Assembly (NCBI RefSeq): GCF_001667585.1
Contig: NZ_LZJZ01000140.1
Coordinates: 1-64,000 of the forward strand
Origin: Mycobacterium sp. E2733
GTDB taxonomy: Bacteria; Actinomycetota; Actinomycetes; Mycobacteriales; Mycobacteriaceae
DNA: 64,000 nucleotides
Direction: 5' to 3'
Below are positions 57,381 to 64,000 of the stretch, one piece after another. The number at the start of each line of letters is the position of its first letter. Position 1 is the stretch's first letter. The notes under the pieces were generated by a model, which was not told the origin of the DNA, did not search any database, and saw nothing but the letters and a program-made list of their open reading frames with translations. The position numbers were made by a program, and so were the translations under genes.

Positions 57381-58114
57381 CGCTCCAAATAGTCTGCTAC
57401 GCAATCGCCTTGACCGCCACGGCGTGGGCCGTGTGGGTGCGGCGGGCTACTTGTCGCATCCCGTGGGAGCGGTCCACCACGTACGCGATAATCCAGCTCG
57501 GCGCGGCCCTCGTGCTCATCGCCCCGGCCGCCCAGCCGATCAGCGGCAGGCTGCTGTTGGAGGTGACCGGGCGATGGCATGTGAGCGACCTGCTCGGCCA
57601 CATGCTTGAACTCGGCGCGCTGGTGTCGAGCAATCTGGCCGGGATGCTGCGCATGCCAGCTATGAGGAAGCGAATTGTCCCGTTGCTGTGGCATCCCCTC
57701 GTGCTCGGCACGGCTGTGTTGTACTTCCTGTTCTGGCAAAGCGTCTTTACCCACAACCCAGGCAACGACTTGTTTCGGCTCGGACACGACGGATGGCTCG
57801 GGACGTACTTCGCGCTTTTTTGGGCGCTGCTGGTCTACTACGGCGGCCTTAACGCCTGGATTGCCCTGGCCCACCTTCGCGGCGACCCGCGCGCCAGGCC
57901 GGTCGCCCTGACCTGGCTCGTGTGCGTCGGCCTCGGGGCCGGGGCGATGGTGGGCTGGCTCTTTCCGTGGCTGGGCTGGACCGCGTGGTACGACTGGGGG
58001 CGGCTCACCATGTGCGTTGCCGTGACCGTCTTCGCGGTCGCCTCGGCACGCTCCTGGCAGCGCAAGCTCCGCCAATGGCGCGGCCTCATTAAGGTCACAG
58101 GCGCACGTATCTGA
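57377..58114 (+). CDS. Integral membrane protein of unknown function
   Basis: 245 residues with about six hydrophobic segments (for example LGAALVLIAPAAQPI, WHPLVLGTAVLYFLFWQSVF, TYFALFWALLVYYGGLNAW, LVCVGLGAGAMVGWLFPWLGW). The C-terminus is basic and cytosolic-looking. The TTG at 57377 overlaps the HTH stop as TTGA, so the HTH/membrane pair was probably once a coupled regulator-effector or repressor module. I do not recognise the family. The other HTH copy at 48891 has no such partner. Confidence 0.75.
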   Translation: MTLQIVCYAIALTATAWAVWVRRATCRIPWERSTTYAIIQLGAALVLIAPAAQPISGRLLLEVTGRWHVSDLLGHMLELGALVSSNLAGMLRMPAMRKRIVPLLWHPLVLGTAVLYFLFWQSVFTHNPGNDLFRLGHDGWLGTYFALFWALLVYYGGLNAWIALAHLRGDPRARPVALTWLVCVGLGAGAMVGWLFPWLGWTAWYDWGRLTMCVAVTVFAVASARSWQRKLRQWRGLIKVTGARI

Positions 58115-58282
58115 GCCGCATACCAAGACAACGTCCGCTATATTCTTGCCCTCCTGTTCTGACCTTGCGGCGCTTCGTGTCGGACATGGCGGGTTGACGT
58201 TGGCTGGCCAGCTTCACGCTCACAGCTGCTACATAAGCACCGCATAGCCGCGACTGGAGTTATCACCTTCATCATTTGTCTC

Positions 58283-58660
58283 ATGAGTGAAACATCTGAA
58301 ACCCCCACCGCGCGGACCTCGACCGCAACTGCCCCGGCAACTGCAACTGCCCAAGCGCTGTACAAGGCCCCCCGGGTCTTTATCGCCGCGGCGTGGGTTG
58401 CCATCGTCGCCGGAATCGTGTTCATCGTCGCCGTCATCTTCTTCACCGGAATGGCGCTGGGCCACCACGGTGGTCATCACCACCACCACAAGCACCACGC
58501 GGCGTGGATGCATTCGCACCGCATGGGCGGTCCGGGTGGCCCGGGTGGCCAGCAGGGTGGACCGGCCGGCGTCCAGCAGGGCGGACCCGCGTCGGCGACC
58601 CCCGGAGCCCCCGGTCCCAGCCAGATCCCGTCGTCGGTCGCCCCGTCCCGGACGCCATAG
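58283..58660 (+). CDS. Single-TM His-rich, Gly/Pro-rich protein (Rv3706c/Rv3705A type), copy 1
   Basis: 125 residues. A short Thr/Ala-rich N-terminus, one TM helix (FIAAAWVAIVAGIVFIVAVIFF), then a His cluster (HHGGHHHHHKHH and MHSHRM) and a GGPGG/QQGG-rich tail ending in Pro/Ser. The tail should lie outside the membrane. The His cluster could bind Zn, Cu or Ni. A paralogue follows 156 bases downstream, then a catalase; M. tuberculosis has two proline-rich small genes in the same relative place. Function unknown. Confidence 0.8.
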   Translation: MSETSETPTARTSTATAPATATAQALYKAPRVFIAAAWVAIVAGIVFIVAVIFFTGMALGHHGGHHHHHKHHAAWMHSHRMGGPGGPGGQQGGPAGVQQGGPASATPGAPGPSQIPSSVAPSRTP

Positions 58661-58816
58661 TCCAACTTTTCCCGAACAACCAGCAGCCCGGCGCTCACCA
58701 GAGCACCGGGCTGCCTCTCGTTGCATCGCCGGCAACTACTCGCCGCCTCAGGATTCACAGCAAGTTTTGTGCGATGAACCTGTTAAGCCCGTCGCGACCC
58801 TGGGCATGATTCAGGA

Positions 58817-59311
58817 ATGAGCGAGACACCCGAACCGTCTTCAACCCCGCCGACACCCGCCCCCGCAGCTGCGCCGCCACCGCCGCCCCCGGAGCGCGTC
58901 AAACCCCCGCGGCTGTACACGGCCGCGGCGTGGGTGATCATCGTCGCCGGGATCGTTTTCATCATCTCGACCGTGTTCTTCGCCGGTGCCTTCGTCTTCA
59001 TGCATTACCACCACTGCCAGCATCACCACGGCCAGATGTTCAAACCGGGCGGAGGCCCGGGCGGTCCCGGGCCGGGCAACGGGCCGGGCAACGGCCCGTG
59101 GGGACCGGGATACGGCCCCGGACCCTGGGGGCCGGGTGGGCCCGGACCCGCCGGCGGCCCCTGGGGTGTCGGCGGGCCGGGGTTGATCGTGCCCATGCCT
59201 CCCGGCGGTCCGGGCGGGCCCGGCGGGCCGGCCGGTGGACCGGGTCTGAGCGGTCCGGGCGGCCCGCCGCCGGCGAGCGCGACACCCAGCACGCCGGCGC
59301 CGCGTCCGTAG
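58817..59311 (+). CDS. Single-TM His-rich, Gly/Pro-rich protein (Rv3706c/Rv3705A type), copy 2
   Basis: 164 residues. The same design as its upstream neighbour: MSETPEP start, Pro-rich cytosolic stub (AAPPPPPPERVKPP), TM helix (AWVIIVAGIVFIISTVFFAGAF), His/Cys cluster (HYHHCQHHHGQ) and a long extracellular Gly-Pro tail of GPGNGP/GGPGGP type. The conserved AAWV-IVAGIVFI core shows tandem duplication. The G/P tail is longer, probably expanded by slippage in GC-rich repeats. Confidence 0.8.
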   Translation: MSETPEPSSTPPTPAPAAAPPPPPPERVKPPRLYTAAAWVIIVAGIVFIISTVFFAGAFVFMHYHHCQHHHGQMFKPGGGPGGPGPGNGPGNGPWGPGYGPGPWGPGGPGPAGGPWGVGGPGLIVPMPPGGPGGPGGPAGGPGLSGPGGPPPASATPSTPAPRP

Positions 59312-59335
59312 CGGACGCCCACGCCAAGGTCCTTC

Positions 59336-59363
59336 TTGACGTGGTCCAGAAAGGGGACATAGT
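59336..59363 (+). promoter_or_regulatory. Candidate SigA-type promoter for katA
   Basis: TTGACG at 59336-59341 and CATAGT at 59358-59363, 16 bases apart, sit about 67 bases before the catalase ATG. The -35 is one base from the mycobacterial consensus. It was found by eye and is not verified. Confidence 0.35.
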
Positions 59364-59429
59364 GATTGGCGCGCAGGAAATCTCGTCGCCACAGCCTGGA
59401 ATCAGCCCAGCAAACAAGGAGATAGCGAC

Positions 59430-60878
59430 ATGACGGAGCGTTTCACCACCACGGACGCCGGCATCGCTGCGCCCAGCGACGACCAGTCGTTGACGATCGG
59501 TCCCGACGGGCCGATCCTGCTGCAGGACCATTACCTGATCGAGCAGATGGCCCAGTTCAACCGGGAACGCATCCCGGAGCGTCAGCCGCACGCGAAGGGC
59601 GGCGGCGCCTTCGGCGCCTTCGAGGTCACCAACGACGTCAGCAAATACACCAGGGCCGCGGTCTTCCAACCCGGCACCAAGACGGACATGCTCGCCAGGT
59701 TCTCCACGGTCGCCGGCGAGCGCGGCAGCCCAGACACCTGGCGCGACCCGCGCGGCTTCGCGCTGAAGTTCTACACCAGCGAAGGCAACTTCGACCTGGT
59801 CGGCAACAACACGCCGATCTTCTTCATGCGCGACCCGCTGAAGTTTCAGCACTTCATTCGGTCCCAAAAGCGCATGCAGGCAACGAACTTGCGCGACCAC
59901 AACATGCAATGGGACTTCTGGACGCTCTCGCCGGAGTCCGCGCATCAGGTCACCTGGCTGATGGGTGATCGCGGCATTCCCAAGACATGGCGGCACATGA
60001 ACGGCTACAGCAGCCACTCCTACAGCTGGATCAACGCCGCCGGCGAAATCTTCTGGGTGAAATACCACTTCATCACCGACCAGGGCATCGACTTCCTGAC
60101 CCAGGAGGACGCCGACCGGCTGGCCGGCGAGGACGGCGACTACCACCAGCGGGACCTCTACGAGGCGATCGAGGCCGGGCAACACCCCAGCTGGACGCTC
60201 AAGATGCAGATCATGCCGTACGAGGAGGCCCGCAACTACCGGTTCAATCCGTTCGACCTGACCAAGGTTTGGCCGCACGGCGACTACCCGTTGATCGACG
60301 TCGGCAGGATGACGCTGAACCGCAACGTCACCGACTACCACACCGAGATCGAGCAGGCCGCCTTCGAGCCGAACAACACCGTGCCCGGCACCGGGCTGAG
60401 CCCGGACAAGATGCTGCAGGCCCGCGGGTTCTCCTACTCCGACGCGCACCGCGCCAGGCTGGGGACCAACTACCGGCAGATCCCGGTCAACACGCCGAAG
60501 GTCGAGGTCAACAGCTATTCGAAGGACGGCGCGATGCGGATGAAGAACGTCTCCGACCCGGTGTATGCGCCCAACTCCTACGGCGGCCCGCACGCCGACC
60601 CGGCCCGCGCCGCAGAGGTGCGCTGGCACGCCGACGGCGACATGGTCCGCGCCGCCTACACGCTGCATGCCGAGGACGACGACTGGGGACAGGCCGGCAC
60701 CATGGTCCGCGACGTACTCGACGATCAGGCCCGGGACCGCTTGGCGCACAACATCATTGGGCACGTCTCCAAGGGCGTTAAGGAGCCGGTGCTGTCGCGG
60801 GTGTTCGAGTATTGGCGCAACGTCGACCCCGACCTCGGCAAAAAGGTCGAAGAGGGCGTCCGGGCAAACGGGGGCTGA
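59430..60878 (+). CDS. katA: Monofunctional heme catalase (small-subunit type)
   Basis: 482 residues, ATG with AAGGAG about nine bases upstream. Distal His54 ([13 protein letters not shown]), Asn127 (GNNTPIFF) and proximal heme-ligand Tyr336 ([16 protein letters not shown]) are all present, and the length fits small-subunit catalases without the C-terminal flavodoxin-like domain. It disproportionates hydrogen peroxide. M. tuberculosis relies on KatG and lacks this gene, so it is an accessory gene inserted between the proline-rich pair and the Rv3705c-type gene. Proximity to ergothioneine genes gives the region an oxidative-stress theme. Confidence 0.96.
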   Translation: MTERFTTTDAGIAAPSDDQSLTIGPDGPILLQDHYLIEQMAQFNRERIPERQPHAKGGGAFGAFEVTNDVSKYTRAAVFQPGTKTDMLARFSTVAGERGSPDTWRDPRGFALKFYTSEGNFDLVGNNTPIFFMRDPLKFQHFIRSQKRMQATNLRDHNMQWDFWTLSPESAHQVTWLMGDRGIPKTWRHMNGYSSHSYSWINAAGEIFWVKYHFITDQGIDFLTQEDADRLAGEDGDYHQRDLYEAIEAGQHPSWTLKMQIMPYEEARNYRFNPFDLTKVWPHGDYPLIDVGRMTLNRNVTDYHTEIEQAAFEPNNTVPGTGLSPDKMLQARGFSYSDAHRARLGTNYRQIPVNTPKVEVNSYSKDGAMRMKNVSDPVYAPNSYGGPHADPARAAEVRWHADGDMVRAAYTLHAEDDDWGQAGTMVRDVLDDQARDRLAHNIIGHVSKGVKEPVLSRVFEYWRNVDPDLGKKVEEGVRANGG

Positions 60879-60910
60879 CCGCGCGCCCGCCTGCCTGGCA
60901 TGATCGCCTC

Positions 60911-61564
60911 ATGACCATGCGGGTTCGCGCGGCCGTCATCACCCTCGGCCTGGCCCTCGGCGGCGCGGTCGCAGCTCCGGTTGCGGCCGCGCACCCGTCG
61001 GACCCGGGCGTGGTGAATTACGCGGTCCTGGGTAGGGGGTCGGTCGGCAACATCGTCGGCGGCCCCATGGGCTGGGAGTCGGTGTTCACCCAACCGGTGC
61101 AGGGCGATTGGGTGGACGTCCCGGTGTGCAACAACTGGGCCGACATCGGCTTGCCCGAGGTGTACAACGACCCCGACCTGGCGTCGTTCAACGGCGCCGT
61201 CACCCAGACATCGGCCACCGACCAAACCCACTTCGTCAAGCAGGCGGTCGGGGTGTTTGCCACCAACGACGCTGCCGGCAACGCTTTCCATCGAGTGGTG
61301 GATCGAACGGTCGGCTGCTCGGGCCAGACGACCCCGATGCACCTGGACAACGGCGTCACGCAGGTGTGGTCGTTCGACGGCGGACCGCCCGGCGCCGCCG
61401 ATGCGAACTGGACCAAGCAGGAGGCCGGCACCGATCGGCGGTGCTTCAATCAAACCAGGCTGCGTGAAAACGTGTTGCTGCAGGCCAAGGTCTGCCAATC
61501 TGGCAACGCCGGGCCGGCGGTCAACGTGCTGGCCGGCGCGATGCAGAACGCGCTGGGGCAGTGA
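60911..61564 (+). CDS. Secreted PknH-type sensor-domain protein (Rv3705c type)
   Basis: 217 residues. Signal peptide (AAVITLGLALGGAVAAPVAAA), then a PknH_C-like domain with THFVKQAVGVFATNDAAGNAF, conserved Cys pairs (VCNNW, VGCSG, RRCFNQ, KVCQSG) likely in disulfides. This fold is the extracellular sensor of the PknH kinase and also forms stand-alone secreted proteins. The same fold is fused to a TIR domain at 46886. The ATG at 60911 was chosen because it begins the signal peptide; the frame is open further upstream. Confidence 0.88.
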   Translation: MTMRVRAAVITLGLALGGAVAAPVAAAHPSDPGVVNYAVLGRGSVGNIVGGPMGWESVFTQPVQGDWVDVPVCNNWADIGLPEVYNDPDLASFNGAVTQTSATDQTHFVKQAVGVFATNDAAGNAFHRVVDRTVGCSGQTTPMHLDNGVTQVWSFDGGPPGAADANWTKQEAGTDRRCFNQTRLRENVLLQAKVCQSGNAGPAVNVLAGAMQNALGQ

Positions 61565-61730
61565 GCCGGGGTCGGGGGCCGGGTTGGGGATGCTTGAAAT
61601 CGAGCGCGAACGGGAATATGTCGGGGCCATCTGCTAGATGAAGTAGTGGCGGCTACCGTTCCGTTGGCTGTGGCGGGAAGCGGTCCGCAAACGTGTGTTC
61701 AGGCTTGCTCGGGGCCGAAGGGATAGTGAT

Positions 61731-62999
61731 ATGACGTCTGCCGCTATCACTACCGTCGGCTCCGAACTGGCCGATTCCAAAGCCGCCGCGCACCACATCG
61801 CCGACGGCTGCTTGGTGGACGGACCGCTGGGCCGCGTGGGCCTGGAGCTGGAAGCCCATTGCCACGACCTGTCCGACCCGCACCGCAGGCCCGCTTGGAA
61901 CGAGATCGCCGACCTGCTGGGGCGCTTGCCGGCGTTGCCCGGCGGCAGCCGGGTCACGGTGGAGCCCGGCGGAGCGGTGGAGCTGTCCGGCCCGCCCGCT
62001 GACGGGGTCGTGGCCGCCATCGACGCGATGGGGCGCGACCAGGCCGTGCTGCGGTCGGCGTTCGCCGACGCCGGTCTGGGCCTGGTTTTCCTGGGCGCGG
62101 ATCCGCTGCGGCCGCCCAAGCGCATCAACCCGGGCGCGCGTTACCGCGCCATGGAGCAGTTCTTCGCGTCGAGCCGCTCGGGCGAGGCAGGCGCGGCGAT
62201 GATGACGTCCACCGCGTCCATTCAGGTGAACCTCGACGCCGGGCCCAGGGCCGGCTGGGCGGACCGGGTGCGGCTGGCGCACGCGCTGGGGCCCACCATG
62301 ATCGCGATGGCGGCGAACTCCCCGATGCTGCGCGGAGAGTTCACCGGGTGGGCCTCCACCCGGCAGTGGGTGTGGGGCCAGATGGACTCGGCGCGGTGCG
62401 GACCCATCCTGGGCGTCAGCGGCGACGACCCCGGCACCGACTGGGCGCGCTACGCCCTCAAGGCCCCGGTGATGCTGGTGCACACCCCGGACGCCGCGGC
62501 GGTCACGCATTGGGTGCCGTTCGCGGACTGGGCGGACGGCCGGGTGCTGCTCGGCGATCGCCGCCCCACCCTCGCCGACCTGGAATACCACCTGACCACG
62601 CTGTTCCCTCCGGTGCGCCCGAGGCAGTGGCTGGAGATCCGCTATCTCGACAGCGTGCCGGACGACTTCTGGCCGGCCGTGGTGTTCACCCTGGTGACCC
62701 TGCTCGACGACCCGGTCGCGGCCGACACCGCGGCCGAGGCGGTCGAACCGGTGGCCACCGCCTGGGACACGGCGGCCCAGGCGGGACTGCGTGACCGGCG
62801 GCTCTACGCCGCGGCCAACAAGTGCGTGGCCGTCGCCGCCCAGCTGGCGCCGCCGGAACTGGGCGATTCGATGCAGCGGCTGGCCGACGCCGTCGAGCGG
62901 GGCCGGTGTCCCGGCGACGACTTCTCCGACCAGGTGATTCAACACGGCATCGCGGCTACGGTCTCCGAGGCGGCGCGATGCTGGCAAGGGGGGCTGTGA
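61731..62999 (+). CDS. egtA: Glutamate-cysteine ligase EgtA
   Basis: 422 residues. GCS2-type ligase (GLELEAH opening, [34 protein letters not shown]). It makes gamma-glutamylcysteine, the sulfur donor for ergothioneine. ATG at 61731 has AAGGGAT upstream. egtB overlaps by four bases (GTGA). This is the first gene of the egt cluster in mycobacterial order. Confidence 0.95.
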   Translation: MTSAAITTVGSELADSKAAAHHIADGCLVDGPLGRVGLELEAHCHDLSDPHRRPAWNEIADLLGRLPALPGGSRVTVEPGGAVELSGPPADGVVAAIDAMGRDQAVLRSAFADAGLGLVFLGADPLRPPKRINPGARYRAMEQFFASSRSGEAGAAMMTSTASIQVNLDAGPRAGWADRVRLAHALGPTMIAMAANSPMLRGEFTGWASTRQWVWGQMDSARCGPILGVSGDDPGTDWARYALKAPVMLVHTPDAAAVTHWVPFADWADGRVLLGDRRPTLADLEYHLTTLFPPVRPRQWLEIRYLDSVPDDFWPAVVFTLVTLLDDPVAADTAAEAVEPVATAWDTAAQAGLRDRRLYAAANKCVAVAAQLAPPELGDSMQRLADAVERGRCPGDDFSDQVIQHGIAATVSEAARCWQGGL

Positions 63000-64000
63000 C
63001 TTCCGCTGATGATTCCGACCCGCTGCGCCCGGTCCCCCGCAAGCGGGAGGTGCTCCCAGCGCCGCGCTTGCGATCGTCATGTCGGGCAGGTCTTGCCGAC
63101 GATTTGGCGCGGGCGCGGACGCGGACGTTGCGGCTGGTCGAGTTCGACGACGCCGAGCTGTACCGGCAGTACGACCCCCTGATGAGCCCGCTGGTGTGGG
63201 ACCTGGGGCACATCGGTCAGCAAGAGGAGTTCTGGCTGCTGCGCGGCGGTGACCCCGGCCGGCCCGGCATGCTACCGCCGGCCGTCGAGGGCCTCTACGA
63301 CGCCTTCGTCCACTCCCGCGCCAGCCGGGTCGAGCTGCCACTCCTGTCGCCGGAGCGCGCGCGGGCGTATTGCCGCACGGTGCGGTCCGCCGCCCTCGAT
63401 GCCCTCGACGCGCTGCCGGAGGACGCCGACACCTTCCCGTTCGCGCTGGTGATCAGCCACGAAAACCAGCACGACGAAACCATGCTGCAGGCGTTGAACC
63501 TGCGCACCGGCGCACCGCTGCTGCGCGACAAGGCGGCGCTGCCGGCCGGCCGGCCGGGGCTGGCCGGCACCTCGGTGCTGGTGCCCGCCGGCCCGTTCGT
63601 GCTGGGCGTGGACGCCGCGGACGAACCGTATTCGTTGGACAACGAGCGTCCCGCCCACGTCGTCGAGCTGCCGGCGTTCCGGATCGGCCGAGTGCCGGTC
63701 ACCAACGGCGAATGGCGGAACTTCATCGACGATGGCGGCTACGACCAGCCGCGCTGGTGGTCCGAGCGCGGTTGGGAGCATCGCCGGCGCGCGGGCCTGA
63801 CCGCGCCACAGTTCTGGAGCCTCGACTCACGGACGCGCACCCGCTTCGGCCACGTCGAAGACATCCCCGCCGACGAACCGGTGCAGCACGTCACCTACTT
63901 CGAGGCCGAGGCCTACGCGGCCTGGGCCGGCGCGCGGCTGCCCACCGAGGCCGAATGGGAGAAGGCCTGCGCGTGGGATCCGGCCACCGACAGCCGCCGC
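62996..64000 (+). CDS. egtB: Hercynine oxygenase EgtB (partial, right edge)
   Basis: 335 residues in the window, C-terminus missing. Non-heme iron sulfoxide synthase that joins gamma-glutamylcysteine to hercynine. The DinB-like part has [11 protein letters not shown] and the HENQHDE iron site; the FGE-sulfatase-like part begins near residue 195 ([28 protein letters not shown]). The GTG overlaps the egtA stop. Residues about 7-27 are encoded by an interspersed repeat ([19 protein letters not shown] region), inserted in frame just after the start compared with my memory of the M. tuberculosis protein, which reads VT[14 protein letters not shown]. Translation could also begin downstream of the repeat. 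Confidence 0.94.
   Translation, partial: MTSADDSDPLRPVPRKREVLPAPRLRSSCRAGLADDLARARTRTLRLVEFDDAELYRQYDPLMSPLVWDLGHIGQQEEFWLLRGGDPGRPGMLPPAVEGLYDAFVHSRASRVELPLLSPERARAYCRTVRSAALDALDALPEDADTFPFALVISHENQHDETMLQALNLRTGAPLLRDKAALPAGRPGLAGTSVLVPAGPFVLGVDAADEPYSLDNERPAHVVELPAFRIGRVPVTNGEWRNFIDDGGYDQPRWWSERGWEHRRRAGLTAPQFWSLDSRTRTRFGHVEDIPADEPVQHVTYFEAEAYAAWAGARLPTEAEWEKACAWDPATDSRR
63016..63076. repeat. Interspersed repeat copy inside the 5' end of egtB
   Basis: Ends match the copy at 38422-38462 in inverted orientation apart from one base. The middle, absent there, contains two small palindromes, CCCGCAAGCGGG and GGGAGGTGCTCCC. It keeps the egtB frame open. Confidence 0.6.

Noticed and set aside
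59040-60764. 574-codon minus-strand frame opposite katA
   Set aside because: The plus strand encodes a complete catalase with all active residues.
61653-63341. 562-codon minus-strand frame opposite egtA
   Set aside because: Shadow of egtA and egtB.

Overview
The window is high-GC actinobacterial DNA from a mycobacterium. The block amidase (Rv3717-type), ybaB, recR, gatD, murT, dnaQ-like, leuA, ask, asd, Rv3707c-type, Rv3706c/Rv3705A-type proline-rich proteins, Rv3705c-type, egtA, egtB follows the Mycobacterium tuberculosis Rv3717 to Rv3703c order. A PE/PPE pair points to a slow-growing species. The M. avium complex is possible, but I cannot fix the species by eye.

Region 1 (1-33,790, all minus strand) is a lipopeptide assembly line upstream of the conserved backbone. 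It holds a small unknown gene, a Mas-like fully reducing polyketide synthase (PKS), a 5,529-residue NRPS, and a second NRPS of at least 3,498 residues that runs off the left edge. Together the NRPSs have seven modules: C-A-T, C-A-T-E, C-A-T, C-A-T-E, C-A-T, C-A-T-E, C-A-T-R. The predicted product is an N-acylated heptapeptide with D residues at positions 2, 4 and 6 (strict L/D alternation), released reductively as an aldehyde or alcohol. The two NRPS genes are split between a C and an A domain by what looks like a 23-nt insertion.

Region 2 (34,190-45,065) is conserved housekeeping: cell-wall amidase, YbaB-RecR, the GatD/MurT peptidoglycan amidation pair, a DnaQ-BRCT exonuclease, leuA with a Leu-codon leader and mutually exclusive hairpins upstream, the ask-asd operon with the internal ask beta start, and a secreted DUF4185-like protein.

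Region 3 (45,066-48,657) is an insertion between the Rv3707c-type gene and a degraded copy of its own 3' end. It holds two convergent genes: a 2-TM/TrkA-N/RyR protein, and a protein with a cytosolic TIR domain, one TM segment and an extracellular PknH-type sensor domain. This is a candidate NAD-derived-nucleotide signalling or defence pair.

Region 4 (48,891-57,380) is an exopolysaccharide and PE/PPE island bounded by two direct copies of a small HTH gene, one intact and one frameshifted. It encodes a truncated PE, a PPE, a UDP-HexNAc 6-dehydrogenase-type enzyme, a 90-residue protein, a GT2 synthase fused to a sugar epimerase, a NodB deacetylase and a secreted possible double-psi barrel protein. 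Most neighbours overlap by 4-13 bases, so it is one operon, probably for an amino-uronate polymer.

Region 5 (57,377-64,000) returns to the backbone: a membrane protein, two tandem His-rich single-TM proteins, a monofunctional catalase, the Rv3705c-type sensor-domain protein, egtA, and egtB (cut by the right edge), whose 5' end carries an interspersed repeat. I saw no tRNA, rRNA, CRISPR array or intact insertion sequence.
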